In this document: piece after piece, positions 1 to 7,924 of the stretch
How positions within the stretch are numbered: the first letter of the stretch is position 1
How the letters are laid out: every line of letters starts with the position of its first letter
Source: Streptomyces sp. NBC_00273
GTDB taxonomy: Bacteria > Actinomycetota > Actinomycetes > Streptomycetales > Streptomycetaceae
Direction of reading: 5' to 3'
Assembly (NCBI RefSeq): GCF_036178145.1
Contig: NZ_CP108067.1
Location: 4,278,001-4,342,000 of the forward strand
DNA: 64,000 bases
The notes under the pieces: model-generated
What the model was told of the DNA's origin: nothing
Seen by the model: only the letters and a program-made list of their open reading frames with translations
Databases searched by the model: none
Translations under genes and position numbers: made by a program

Positions 1-517
1 TGATCAGCTCGTACGTCTCCAGGTAGCGGCCGGCGAGGAAGGCGCCACGGTCGATGACCATGTCGATCTCGTCGGCGCCCGCGGCGACGGCGTCACGGGT
101 GTCCGCGAGCTTGACGGGCAGGGCGGCGCGGCCGGCCGGGAAGGCGGTCGCGACGGAGGCGATCTTGACGTCGGCGCCGTTCAGCGCGGCCTTCGCCGTG
201 GCCACCATGTCGGGGTAGACGCAGACGGCGGCCGTCATCGGGGTCGTGCGGTCGGTCGGATCGGGATTGACGGCCTTGGCGGAGAGCGCCCGGACCTTGC
301 CCGGGGTGTCCGCGCCTTCCAGCGTCGTCAGGTCGATCATCGAGATGGCCAGGTCGATGGCGTACGCCTTGGCCGTCGTCTTGATCGAACGGGTGCCGAG
401 GGAGGCCGCTCGGGCCTCCAGGCCGACAGCGTCGACGCCGGGCAGCCCGTGCAGGAAGCGGCGCAGCGCACTGTCGGACGTCGTCACGTCAGCGAATGCG
501 GTGAGGGTGGTGGGCAT
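1..517 (-). CDS. deoC: deoxyribose-phosphate aldolase (3' part missing)
   Basis: Cleaves 2-deoxyribose-5-phosphate to glyceraldehyde-3-phosphate and acetaldehyde, the last step of deoxynucleoside catabolism in the cytosol. The 172 visible codons start MPTTLTAFADVT and contain the class I aldolase elements AAVCVYPDM, VKIASVATAFPAG and AGADEIDMVID. The Schiff-base lysine region lies beyond position 1, so the gene is cut by the window edge, not broken. The ATG at 517 is the only start that fits the conserved N-terminus. A perfect copy of the palindrome CTACGCGCGTAG lies 19 bases upstream, shared with add, deoA and the nucleoside transporter genes, so joint control by nucleoside-derived signals is inferred. 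Confidence 0.93.
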   Translation of the reverse strand, partial: MPTTLTAFADVTTSDSALRRFLHGLPGVDAVGLEARAASLGTRSIKTTAKAYAIDLAISMIDLTTLEGADTPGKVRALSAKAVNPDPTDRTTPMTAAVCVYPDMVATAKAALNGADVKIASVATAFPAGRAALPVKLADTRDAVAAGADEIDMVIDRGAFLAGRYLETYELI

Positions 518-536
518 GGTCACCAGATGAGCATAT

Positions 537-548
537 CTACGCGCGTAG
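537..548. promoter_or_regulatory. nucleoside-regulon operator, copy 1 (deoC)
   Basis: Perfect 12-base palindrome CTACGCGCGTAG, 19 bases upstream of the deoC start. The same word or a one- to two-base variant recurs in this window at 6644, 17328, 21909 and 23117, each time upstream of a nucleoside-salvage gene. It is probably the binding site of a repressor whose gene is not in the window. Confidence 0.75.
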
Positions 549-761
549 CGACCTGTCACCCCCGCCCCTGGATCCGCTACGGAATCGACACCTCCACTCT
601 CCGTTACGAGTCCATGACAGGAGCGGGATCTTCCGCGCTCACAAGATCCGTAACTTTGTTCTCAGCAGCCCGCCAGACACTCACCCGGCTCTCACCGAAA
701 GAGAAAACCGCGGCATGCGACTCTCCTCCACCCTTCCCAGACCACGCTTCAAGGAGTCGTT

Positions 762-2054
762 ATGCGTACCGCCCTCCGTGCCTCCATCTCCACCGCCGTC
801 CTCGCCGGTGCCCTCCTCGCCCCGATCGCGGGCACCGCGTACGCGGCCACGACCACCGCACCGGCCGTAGCGGCCGGAACCGTCCCCGACCGCTACGCCG
901 GCACCCCCGTCCTGATCAGCACGGGCGTCGTCGCGGTGCTGCGCAACAAGTCCGAGGGTCCCGAGGTCTGGGTCCGCGCCGTTTCCGACGACTGGAAGCC
1001 GGGCGACGACTACATGAGCCGCGTTCTCACCGTGCTGGACGTCAAGCACCCCAAGGCCTCGGTGAACGGTCTGGAGCTGGAGCTCGGCAAGGGCGACAAG
1101 GGCCACGTCCTCACCGTGACCAAGGACGGCGCGGCCAAGTCCTTCCCGCTGCCGGCGGCGGCGACGACGGGCCCGGCCGACTGCGTCTCCAAGGTCAAGC
1201 AGGTCGACCTCGGTGCCGGCCTGCAGGCCGACCTGACCATGTCCCCCAAGGGCCCCAAGGTCGTCATGCACGGCAGCGACCCCGCCGACACCTGGACCCA
1301 GACCCTCACCCGCACCAACCCCCTGGGCTCGCCGGACTACTTCTCCCGGATCAACAACCCGAGCGGCGCCAAGCCCGTCTTCGAGTGGAAGACCCAGGGC
1401 GGCGACAACGTCCCCTCCGGCTTCGCGAACTTCCCCGCGCTCCCCAAGGGCTGCACCCCCGAGTACCCGGTCCACGACGACGCGCCCGCCTCGTGCGTCT
1501 CCAAGGTGAAGCAGGTCGACCTCGGTGCCGGCCTGCAGGCCGACCTGACCATGTCTCCCAAGGGCCCCAAGGTCGTCATGCACGGCAGCGACCCCGGCGA
1601 CACCTGGACCCAGACCCTCACCCGCACCAACCCCCTGGGCTCGCCGGACTACTTCTCCCGGATCAACAACCCGAGCGGCGCCAAGCCCGTCTTCGAGTGG
1701 AAGACCCAGGGCGGCGACAACGTCCCCTCCGGCTTCGCGAACTTCCCCGCGCTCCCCAAGGGCTGCACCCTCGAGTACAAGGTCACGGAGGAGACCCCGG
1801 CCCCGAAGCCCGAGACCTCCACCGCGAAGCCCGAGGCCTCCACCGCGAAGCCGGTGACCGCCACGAACGTCTCCGCCCAGACCGTGGGCCAGACCACCGT
1901 CGTCCCCCAGGGAGCCGTCGCCGCGGGCGCCGAGATCGCGTCCGCGTCCGAGGACACCGACAACAGCACCACCGTCGCCGCCGGCGCCGGCCTCCTCGCG
2001 GTCTTCGCCGCGCTCGGTGCGACCGTCCTGCGCCGTCGCCGCAGCCACAGCTGA
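762..2054 (+). CDS. secreted, C-terminally anchored protein with a duplicated domain
   Basis: 430 aa, function unknown. Residues 1-29 form a Sec signal peptide ending near AYAATT. A first domain (about 35-135) is followed by two almost identical modules (about 141-238 and 245-342), each framed by two cysteines (SCVSKVKQVD at the start, LPKGCT at the end). A Thr/Ala/Lys/Pro-rich stalk follows, then a hydrophobic helix (GAGLLAVFAALGATVL) and the basic tail RRRRSHS. This is the layout of an actinobacterial wall or membrane-anchored surface protein, but no LPXTG-like motif is visible before the helix. AAGGAG sits 6-7 bases before the ATG. The next gene is a class F sortase, so this protein may be its substrate; that link is inference from adjacency. 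Confidence 0.8.
   Translation: MRTALRASISTAVLAGALLAPIAGTAYAATTTAPAVAAGTVPDRYAGTPVLISTGVVAVLRNKSEGPEVWVRAVSDDWKPGDDYMSRVLTVLDVKHPKASVNGLELELGKGDKGHVLTVTKDGAAKSFPLPAAATTGPADCVSKVKQVDLGAGLQADLTMSPKGPKVVMHGSDPADTWTQTLTRTNPLGSPDYFSRINNPSGAKPVFEWKTQGGDNVPSGFANFPALPKGCTPEYPVHDDAPASCVSKVKQVDLGAGLQADLTMSPKGPKVVMHGSDPGDTWTQTLTRTNPLGSPDYFSRINNPSGAKPVFEWKTQGGDNVPSGFANFPALPKGCTLEYKVTEETPAPKPETSTAKPEASTAKPVTATNVSAQTVGQTTVVPQGAVAAGAEIASASEDTDNSTTVAAGAGLLAVFAALGATVLRRRRSHS
1182..1788 (+). repeat. two near-identical tandem copies, period 312 bp, inside the surface-protein gene
   Basis: Copy 1 spans about 1182-1476 and copy 2 about 1494-1788. They differ at only a handful of bases (for example gtc/gtg near 1195/1507, ccc/tct near 1243/1555, gcc/ggc near 1283/1595). 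Synonymous sites have hardly diverged, so the duplication is recent or is being homogenised by gene conversion. Each unit encodes one Cys-framed module. Confidence 0.92.
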
Positions 2055-2096
2055 CCAACGGCCGCCCCGCGCGGCCCCCGCACCACCCGACCTCCA

Positions 2097-2124
2097 GGCG
2101 GGCCACCCTCGTGGGTGGCCCGCC
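2097..2124. terminator. perfect 12-bp hairpin between surface protein and sortase genes
   Basis: GGCGGGCCACCC, loop TCGT, then the exact complement. It lies 42 bases after the surface-protein stop and overlaps the leader of the sortase gene, whose ribosome site AGGAG is at 2136. It could terminate the first transcript or reduce read-through into the sortase; no T-run follows. Confidence 0.6.
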
Positions 2125-2147
2125 GGTCCCCGTTCAGGAGCCCCCGC

Positions 2148-2756
2148 ATGTCCCGCGCCGCCCTCCGCGCCACCGCACTGCTCGCCCCGCTCGCCCTCGC
2201 CGCCCTGACCGGCTGCGGCGGCGCCCCCGCCGCGGGCCGGGCGCCCGCCCCGCACGTCACCCCGGCCTCCGCCGCTCCGGCCGCGGCCCCGACCGCCGAC
2301 CCGATGCCCGCCTCCGAACCCGTCCGCGTACGGATCCCCTCGGCCGGGGTGGACGCCTCCCCGGTGCTGGGGTTGGGGCTGGCCGCCGACGGCACCGTCG
2401 AGGTGCCCTCGGTGGCCGACGCCGACAAGATCGGCTGGTACACCAAGGGCGTCACGCCCGGCCAGACCGGCCCCGCCGTGCTGATCGGCCACTTCGACAC
2501 CGCACGCGGTCCGGCCGTGCTCAAGGACGTCTCGCGCGTGCGCACCGGCGAGGAGATCACCGTCTCCCGGGCGGACGGCACCACCGCCGTGTTCCGCGTC
2601 CGGGAGCTGGAGCAGGTCGGGAAGAACGAGTTCCCGACCGCCAAGGTGTACGGGGACACCGCCCGCCCCGAACTGCGCGTCATCACCTGCGGCGGCGAGC
2701 TCACCGACGGCCACCGGCCCGACAACATCATCCTGTACGCCGACCTCGTGGGCTGA
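2148..2756 (+). CDS. class F sortase, lipoprotein-like
   Basis: Membrane-attached transpeptidase of about 202 aa. It opens with a signal segment whose LTGC is a plausible lipobox Cys, followed by a Pro/Ala linker to about residue 50. The sortase fold starts at VRVRIPSAGVDASPV. The catalytic set is visible: His in LIGHFDTA, Cys in RVITCGG, and a late Arg in GHRPDN. GWYTKG and the absence of a long C-terminal domain fit class F, the actinobacterial single-domain type. The start at 2148 is preferred over 2115 because AGGAG lies 7 bases before it and the signal peptide begins there. It follows a surface protein with an anchor-like C-terminus, its likely client. Confidence 0.85.
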   Translation: MSRAALRATALLAPLALAALTGCGGAPAAGRAPAPHVTPASAAPAAAPTADPMPASEPVRVRIPSAGVDASPVLGLGLAADGTVEVPSVADADKIGWYTKGVTPGQTGPAVLIGHFDTARGPAVLKDVSRVRTGEEITVSRADGTTAVFRVRELEQVGKNEFPTAKVYGDTARPELRVITCGGELTDGHRPDNIILYADLVG

Positions 2757-2781
2757 GGGGGCGTGGGGCAGAATCGACCCC

Positions 2782-3435
2782 ATGAGCAGCCAGCAGCCGA
2801 CCGATGAACCGGTGTACGCAGACCGGGTCTACCGATCCTCCATGGGCATCGTCTCGGGGGGACTGCTGCTCGCGCTGACCGCCTGGCTCTGCGGCGACGC
2901 CGTTCTGCGGGGCTCCGGCAACACCCCGTGGATCGGACTGGCGGTGGCGCTGTGCGCCGTACCGCTGATCGTCGCGTTCACGATCCGCCCGGCCGTCTTC
3001 GCCAACGAGGACCGGATGCGCGTGCGGAACCCGTTCCGGATCATCGAGCTGCCCTGGGCGGCCGTGGACGCGGTGCGCGCCGGGTACTCGGCCGAGGTGC
3101 TGGCCGAGGGGTCGAAGTACCAGCTCTGGTCCGTGCCGGTCTCGCTGCGGGAGCGGAAGAAGGCCCACCGGCAGCAGATGCGCCGCAACTCGATCGACCG
3201 CCGCGACCCGGGCAGCTCGGGCGACCCCGCCGCGCGGTCCCGTACCTCCTCCGCCGCCTCCGAACCGATGCGGGCCAACGCCGACCGGATCGTCGACGAG
3301 CTCCAGGGGCTGGCCGAGCTGAACGCCGCGCGGCCGGGCGCGCAGGGCAGCGTGCGCGTGCGCTGGTCGTACGAGATCATCGCGCCCGCCCTGGTCGGTG
3401 CGCTGCTGCTGATCGTCCTCATCGCCACGCGCTGA
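2782..3435 (+). CDS. PH domain-containing membrane protein
   Basis: 217 aa. Two N-terminal transmembrane helices (about 20-43 and 50-70) are followed by a bacterial PH-like domain (VFANEDRMRVRNPFRIIELPW to about residue 120). A basic/Ser-rich linker and a final helix (YEIIAPALVGALLLIVLIATR) end at the C-terminus. Such proteins are common single-copy actinobacterial membrane proteins with no proven substrate. It starts 25 bases after the sortase stop, so it may be co-transcribed, but a role in sorting is not indicated. Confidence 0.75.
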   Translation: MSSQQPTDEPVYADRVYRSSMGIVSGGLLLALTAWLCGDAVLRGSGNTPWIGLAVALCAVPLIVAFTIRPAVFANEDRMRVRNPFRIIELPWAAVDAVRAGYSAEVLAEGSKYQLWSVPVSLRERKKAHRQQMRRNSIDRRDPGSSGDPAARSRTSSAASEPMRANADRIVDELQGLAELNAARPGAQGSVRVRWSYEIIAPALVGALLLIVLIATR

Positions 3436-3542
3436 CCGGCCGGGACACCGGGTCCGAGCCCCGTCGCGTGCGGTCGGGTGCTCCCCGCCACACCCCCCTC
3501 CTGGCCGGAACCGGGGCTACCGGGTGATGCGTCCTCGCAGGT

Positions 3543-4115
3543 GTGCAGCGTCAAGAGGGCGGCGAAAGCGCCGCCACCGCGATCCACCTCCGTCTCCGAC
3601 TCCTGGCCGGGGTCCTGCTCGCCGCCCATCTCGTGGTCGTCGGCTGGCTGACTCTGCGGCCGCTGGACGTGCCCTGGGCCGCTGCGGCCAATCTGAGTCC
3701 GCTGGAGGGGATCGCGGCGGACCTGGCCCTCGGCCCGCTGGAGGCCGCGCGGCAGATCGGCGAGGGGCTCGCGCTGCTGGCCCCGCTCGGGGTGTTGGTG
3801 CCGTTGATCAGCGGACGGCTCGCGCCGTCGGCCCTGTCCGCGTGGTCCTCGCTGGTCCGGACGGCCGCCGCGGGTGCGCTGGTATCGGTGTGCATCGAGA
3901 TGCTGCAGACCGCGGTTCCGGGGCAGGTCGTGGACGTGGACTCGGTGCTGCTGAACACCGTCGGCGTGGTGCTCGCGCACGTGGCCGTCGTACCGGCGCT
4001 ACGGGCCCGGCTGAGGCGCTCACACACCGTTTATCAGGGGGATACCCCGAAGATTTCCAGGGTCGGGCTCGGCCCCTGGACCGACGTTCTGTCGGCGGTC
4101 CAGCGGGAGTATTGA
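3543..4115 (+). CDS. VanZ-like family membrane protein
   Basis: 190 aa with four predicted helices. It contains the VanZ-type pattern TLRPLDVPW after the first helix and VSVCIEMLQTAVPGQVVDVDSVLLNTVGVVLAH near residues 118-150 (E-Q and D-x-D-x-x-x-N-x-x-G). VanZ relatives are linked to teicoplanin tolerance and cell-envelope functions, but most actinobacterial copies are uncharacterised. A GTG start at 3543 gives the best N-terminus; no strong ribosome site is seen. The last 30 or so codons overlap the tail of the lipoprotein gene on the other strand, an unusual arrangement described under findings. Confidence 0.75.
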   Translation: MQRQEGGESAATAIHLRLRLLAGVLLAAHLVVVGWLTLRPLDVPWAAAANLSPLEGIAADLALGPLEAARQIGEGLALLAPLGVLVPLISGRLAPSALSAWSSLVRTAAAGALVSVCIEMLQTAVPGQVVDVDSVLLNTVGVVLAHVAVVPALRARLRRSHTVYQGDTPKISRVGLGPWTDVLSAVQREY

Positions 4116-4949
4116 GCCATCGCAGAAAGCGGTACCGACGAAGGAGAATCTTATGAGCGCCCTGGTCCGCCCCCGTGACGGCCGCTGGACCTTGTGGATC
4201 TTCTCCAGCTGCTTGTCGGCCACGTCCTGCGGCACCTGCGCCTTCTGCTGGGCCGCCGCCACGTTGAGGGCCATCAGTCGCACGACGGTGTCGCCCTCGC
4301 GTACGACGACCAGGTGGACCTGCGCCGAGACGCCCTCGGCGGCGGCGGTCATGGTCCAGCTGACGCTCTCGTCGCCGCCCGTGCGGAAGTCGGCGGGGCG
4401 CACCTCGCGGTAGGCGCCGGTCTGCTTCTCGATCTTGGCGGAGAAGCCCGTGCCGCAGGCGGCGACGGCGGCCTTGAGCCGGGCGATCAGCGCCTTGGCG
4501 TCGCTCTCGGAGTAGGAGCTGACGGAGGCGGAGACGGCCAGCCCGACCTGCTTCTGGGAGCCGATGCCGCGGCTGAGGGTCTCGCGCGCGGACGGGTCCG
4601 GCTTGTCGCCCATGACGTCGGCCAGCGGCTGGCAGGCCTTCTTGTCGGCCTGCGGCTGACCGTCCGGGGCATTGGGGTTCTTGCCCTGGGCGGAGACCTG
4701 GTAGCCGGGCAGGTCGCCCTGTGCCAGCGCGGACCGCTCGAGCCTGCTGCCACCGGTCTTCGGCGCGGCCGCTCCCGAAGCAGTGGCGGCCGGCGCCGGG
4801 GCTCCGGGCGCGGCGGAGCCGCTGCCCGCGGAGCCCTTGGGATCGGGGGCCTTGCCCGTCGCGGGGGCGGGCGTACTGCTGCACCCCACGGCCGCGAGCA
4901 GCAGGGTGGGGACCAGCGCGACCATCGTCGCTCGTGCCTTCATGCGCAT
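4020..4949 (-). CDS. lipoprotein with probably foreign C-terminal tail
   Basis: About 309 aa. A lipoprotein signal peptide (ALVPTLLLAAVGCSS, lipobox AVGC) leads to an Ala/Pro/Gly-rich linker. A folded domain then begins at SRLERSALAQGDLPGYQVS, with two Cys (KKACQPL and AACGTG). Exported, function unknown. The ATG at 4949 is preferred because GAGG lies about 9 bases before it. The family-like part seems to end around ADKQLEKIHKVQ (near 4185). The last roughly 55 residues are an Arg/Pro-rich run that reads antisense through the orphan ATG and the VanZ gene, so the natural stop has probably been lost. Confidence 0.7.
   Translation of the reverse strand: MRMKARATMVALVPTLLLAAVGCSSTPAPATGKAPDPKGSAGSGSAAPGAPAPAATASGAAAPKTGGSRLERSALAQGDLPGYQVSAQGKNPNAPDGQPQADKKACQPLADVMGDKPDPSARETLSRGIGSQKQVGLAVSASVSSYSESDAKALIARLKAAVAACGTGFSAKIEKQTGAYREVRPADFRTGGDESVSWTMTAAAEGVSAQVHLVVVREGDTVVRLMALNVAAAQQKAQVPQDVADKQLEKIHKVQRPSRGRTRALIRFSFVGTAFCDGSILPLDRRQNVGPGAEPDPGNLRGIPLINGV
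4141..4155 (+). other. orphan ribosome-binding site and start codon
   Basis: AAGGAG, 6 bases, ATG, in textbook spacing on the + strand. After about 10 codons (MSALVRPRDG) the sequence becomes the antisense of the lipoprotein gene. No protein-like continuation exists on the + strand. It looks like the first bases of a gene whose body has been removed. Confidence 0.5.
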
Positions 4950-5082
4950 GACCGAGAACCTCATACCCAAGACGTCGGCGGGCAGTTGGTGGCGATCGTG
5001 GCACACGGCACGGCGGGACACATACCCGGTCGAAAGGGCATGCGCCCACCGCACACGTGTACGTGTCGCAGCGGCAGCAGTC

Positions 5083-5340
5083 TCAGCTGCCGAGGCCGTT
5101 CAGGGCGCCGGTCAGCGGGGTCAGGGCCCCGGTGATCTGGCTGGTGGGGTCGCTCGACTGCTGGGCCCCGCCGCCCACCTGCTGCTGGCTGGTGGCACCC
5201 TGGAGCATGCCCGCGGCAGAGCCCAGCGCGTCGGTGAGGCCGACCGCCGGAACGGCGGCGGAGGCGGTACCGGCGGCGACCGCGGCGAAAGCGACGCCGA
5301 GAACGGCGGTACCGAGGGTCTTGGCAGCTGACTTCTTCAT
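5083..5340 (-). CDS. small secreted protein
   Basis: 85 aa precursor. MKKSAAKTLGTAVLGVAFAAVAAG is a classic Sec signal peptide, with cleavage near ASA|AVPAVG. The mature part of about 57 residues is Gly/Ser/Gln-rich and lacks Cys: SQQQVGGGAQQSSDPTSQ, then SQITGALTPLTGALNGLGS. AAGGACA precedes the ATG. It resembles the abundant short secreted proteins of streptomycetes, some wrongly called ATP-binding in databases. Function unknown. It stands alone between convergent and divergent neighbours. Confidence 0.7.
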   Translation of the reverse strand: MKKSAAKTLGTAVLGVAFAAVAAGTASAAVPAVGLTDALGSAAGMLQGATSQQQVGGGAQQSSDPTSQITGALTPLTGALNGLGS

Positions 5341-5423
5341 GAAGAGTTGTCCTTGCGACGGGGAATTGAGCGGCTCCGCAAACTAGTCACTTCAAACCCG
5401 CTTCCGCAAACATCCTTAAATAC

Positions 5424-5463
5424 GAGAAAGCGCCCGGGGATTCTACCTCTCGGGCGCTTTCTC
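5424..5463 (-). terminator. rho-independent terminator of add
   Basis: 13-bp perfect stem (GAGAAAGCGCCCG and complement) with a 14-base loop, 17 bases past the add stop. On the minus strand the stem is followed by an AT-rich stretch (tatttaa). Confidence 0.85.
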
Positions 5464-5479
5464 TAGGTCAAGCCGTGGC

Positions 5480-6628
5480 CTAGGCCGAGACGGAACCGCT
5501 GGTGGAGGCGGTCTGCTGGAACAGCCACTCCGACTTCAGCTCCGCATAACCGGGCTTGATCACTTCATTGATCATGGCCAGTCGTTCATCGAAAGGAATG
5601 AACGCGGACTTCATCGCATTGACGGTGAACCACTGCATGTCGTCGAGGGTGTAGCCGAAGGTGTCGACCAGGTGCTCGAACTCGCGGCTCATGCTGGTGC
5701 CGCTCATCAGGCGGTTGTCCGTGTTGACCGTGAGCCTGAAGTGCAGCTTGCGCAGCAGACCGATCGGGTGCTCGGCGTACGAGGCGGCCGCGGCGGTCTG
5801 CAGGTTCGAGGTCGGGCACATCTCCAGGGGGATGCGCTTGTCCCGGACGTACGAGGCCAGGCGACCCAGGGTCACGGAACCGTCTTCGGCGACCTCGATG
5901 TCGTCGATGATCTTCACGCCGTGACCGAGGCGGTCGGCGCCGCACCACTGCAGGGCCTGCCAGATCGACGGCAGGCCGAAGGCCTCGCCCGCGTGGATGG
6001 TGAAGTGGTTGTTCTCGCGCTTGAGGTACTCGAAGGCGTCGAGGTGGCGGGTGGGAGGGAACCCGGCCTCGGCGCCGGCGATGTCGAAGCCGACCACGCC
6101 GTTGTCGCGGTAGCGGTTCGCCAGCTCGGCGATCTCCAGCGCACGGGCGGCGTGGCGCATGGCGGTCAGCAGGGCGCCGACGCGGATGCGGTGGCCGTTG
6201 GCCTTCGCGCGGCGCTCGCCCTCGCGGAAGCCGTCGTTCACGGCCTCGACGACCTCTTCGAGGGTCAGGCCGGCTTCCAGGTGCTGCTCGGGCGCGTAGC
6301 GGATCTCGGCGTACACGACGCCGTCCTCGGCCAGGTCCTCGGCGCACTCGGCGGCGACCCGGAAGAGGGCGGCCTTCGTCTGCATGACCGCGCAGGTGTG
6401 CGCGAAGGTCTCCAGGTAGCGCGGCAGGGAACCGGAGTCGGCGGCCTCGCGGAACCAGATGCCGAGCTTGTCGGCGTCGGTCTCGGGGAGGTTCTCGTAG
6501 CCGACCTCGCGGGCCAGCTCGATGATGGTCCCGGGACGCAGTCCACCGTCGAGGTGATCGTGCAGCAGCACCTTCGGGGAACGACGGATCTGATCCGGGG
6601 TCGGCAGGTTGGGGGTCTCGCTCGTCAT
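5480..6628 (-). CDS. add: adenosine deaminase
   Basis: Hydrolyses adenosine and deoxyadenosine to inosine forms plus ammonia, a cytosolic purine-salvage step. 382 aa, normal length. The Zn ligands are clear: HDH at residues 23-25 (LLHDHLDGG), HAGEAFG near 212 with the catalytic Glu two residues after the His, HGVKII near 235, and the CPTSN motif (MCPTSNLQT) near 290. The ATG at 6628 agrees with the family N-terminus. The regulon palindrome CTACGCGCGTAG is centred about 20 bases upstream, so it probably overlaps the leader or promoter. A strong terminator isolates it from the next gene. Confidence 0.96.
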   Translation of the reverse strand: MTSETPNLPTPDQIRRSPKVLLHDHLDGGLRPGTIIELAREVGYENLPETDADKLGIWFREAADSGSLPRYLETFAHTCAVMQTKAALFRVAAECAEDLAEDGVVYAEIRYAPEQHLEAGLTLEEVVEAVNDGFREGERRAKANGHRIRVGALLTAMRHAARALEIAELANRYRDNGVVGFDIAGAEAGFPPTRHLDAFEYLKRENNHFTIHAGEAFGLPSIWQALQWCGADRLGHGVKIIDDIEVAEDGSVTLGRLASYVRDKRIPLEMCPTSNLQTAAAASYAEHPIGLLRKLHFRLTVNTDNRLMSGTSMSREFEHLVDTFGYTLDDMQWFTVNAMKSAFIPFDERLAMINEVIKPGYAELKSEWLFQQTASTSGSVSA

Positions 6629-6643
6629 CTGCGCACTCTACTC

Positions 6644-6655
6644 CTACGCGCGTAG
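6644..6655. promoter_or_regulatory. nucleoside-regulon operator, copy 2 (add)
   Basis: Perfect CTACGCGCGTAG, 15 bases upstream of the add start codon. Confidence 0.75.
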
Positions 6656-6741
6656 AGCGGAATGTCCCCGGCGAGCGTCGATATGTAACAGAGACCGCGC
6701 GGACGGATGGCGTACACCTGAAGGTCTGAGACTGTTCCGCC

Positions 6742-7476
6742 ATGGCACAGCATGCGCCGCCGGCGCGCGGGGCCCGCCTGGGGCGGGCGGTCGGCGCGAG
6801 AACCGGCTCGGGTTCGACGGAAAGCACGGTCAACGGGGTGGTGCTCCTGCTTCCCGGGGCCTCCAGGTTCTCGCCGGGTCCCGTGCGTCCGCTCGCGCGG
6901 GCGCTGGCCCGGGCGGGCGGGGCGGAGGGGCTGGTCACGCACCTGGTCATCCACGGCGGGGACTCCGCCCGGGAGGAGCAGGCCGGGTGGGCGGCGGACG
7001 AGGCGGTGCGGCGGTACGGGGACGTGCCGGTGTGCCTGGTCGGCTACGACGCGGGGGGCCTGGCGGCCCTGCGGGCGGCGGGGCACGGGGCCGTCAACTC
7101 GGTCGTGGCGATCGCCCCTTGCTTAGGGGCACAGGCCCGGGTCGACTGCCCGGAACCGGTGAAACAGCTGTCGGGGCGCCAGGTGTTGATCGTGCACGGC
7201 ACCAACGACGCGCGCAGCGACCCGGAGGCCTCCTTCCGGCTGGCGGCGCGCGCGAAGAAGGCGAACCGGTCGACGTGCCGCTTCGAGGTGCATTCGGACG
7301 GGCACGGGCTGCGCGAACACCAGCCGGAAGTGGTGGCGCTGGCCGTGGACTTCGTCCTGGGCGCGGTCTGTTCGGGGCGGTACTCGCGGCCGGTGACGGA
7401 CGCCCTGGCCGCGCCCCCGCCGCTGGGCCTGCGGATGCCGCTGGCCTCGGGCTTCGGGAGGTCGCTGAGGAGGTGA
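6742..7476 (+). CDS. alpha/beta hydrolase-fold protein with Asp at the nucleophile elbow
   Basis: 244 aa. The fold signatures are VVLLLPGASRFSPGP (oxyanion strand), VCLVGYDAGGLAAL (nucleophile elbow, about residues 94-107), QVLIVHGTNDARSD (acid strand) and HSDGHGLREH (His). The elbow reads G-Y-D-A-G in place of the serine-hydrolase G-x-S-x-G, so the nucleophile would be Asp, as in haloalkane dehalogenases and epoxide hydrolases. Alternatively the enzyme is inactive. The remaining sequence looks like dienelactone-hydrolase-type proteins of Streptomyces. Substrate unknown. It is transcribed away from add. Confidence 0.7.
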   Translation: MAQHAPPARGARLGRAVGARTGSGSTESTVNGVVLLLPGASRFSPGPVRPLARALARAGGAEGLVTHLVIHGGDSAREEQAGWAADEAVRRYGDVPVCLVGYDAGGLAALRAAGHGAVNSVVAIAPCLGAQARVDCPEPVKQLSGRQVLIVHGTNDARSDPEASFRLAARAKKANRSTCRFEVHSDGHGLREHQPEVVALAVDFVLGAVCSGRYSRPVTDALAAPPPLGLRMPLASGFGRSLRR

Positions 7477-7552
7477 TCCACGGGCGCGGCGCGGCGCGCG
7501 TACCGTGGGAAGTGGACTCGGGGCGCTGCTCGACTCCCGGAGGCGACCGGTC

Positions 7553-7924
7553 ATGGGCGGATTGGTCCACAGGAACTTCGACGAGCCTGACGAGACGCGG
7601 CCCTTCGAGGCCGGCACCGGCAGGCTGGACCTGTTCAACACCGACGGCGGGGCGGTCGGGCGCGCGGTCTTCGAGCCCGGCTGGCGCTGGTCACTGCACA
7701 TCAAGCCGCTGGCCGGCACGGACAGCTGCCTCTCCGCGCACACCGGGTACGTCGTGAGCGGCCGGATGAAGATCGTCATGGACGACGGGGAGAGCGGCGA
7801 GATCGGCCCGGGGGACTTCATCCAGATCGCTCCCGGGCACGACGCGTGGGTCCTGGGTGACGAGCCGTGCGTCGCGCTGGACTGGACCGGCTACAGCGAC
7901 TACGCGAAGCCGGCGACCGGCTGA
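7553..7924 (+). CDS. cupin domain protein
   Basis: 123 aa, a single small beta-barrel. Cupin motif 1 is seen as GWRWSLHIKPLAGTDSC followed by HTGYVVSGRMKIVMDDG, and motif 2 as GPGDFIQIAPGHDAWVLGD. Metal ligands are only partly conserved (His in HIK and HTG, His in GHD). It may bind a small ligand or act as a simple oxygenase; the substrate cannot be told. GGAGG at 7539 is 9 bases before this ATG, so the upstream in-frame ATG at 7505 is rejected. Confidence 0.75.
   Translation: MGGLVHRNFDEPDETRPFEAGTGRLDLFNTDGGAVGRAVFEPGWRWSLHIKPLAGTDSCLSAHTGYVVSGRMKIVMDDGESGEIGPGDFIQIAPGHDAWVLGDEPCVALDWTGYSDYAKPATG

Noticed and set aside
681..2783. 700-codon minus frame opposite the surface-protein and sortase genes
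   Set aside because: Low-complexity Gly/Val/Leu product that mirrors two well-supported genes; no start signal.
4153..4413. 86-codon gene with a perfect ribosome site
   Set aside because: Only the start looks genuine; the body is antisense to the lipoprotein. Reported as an orphan start instead.
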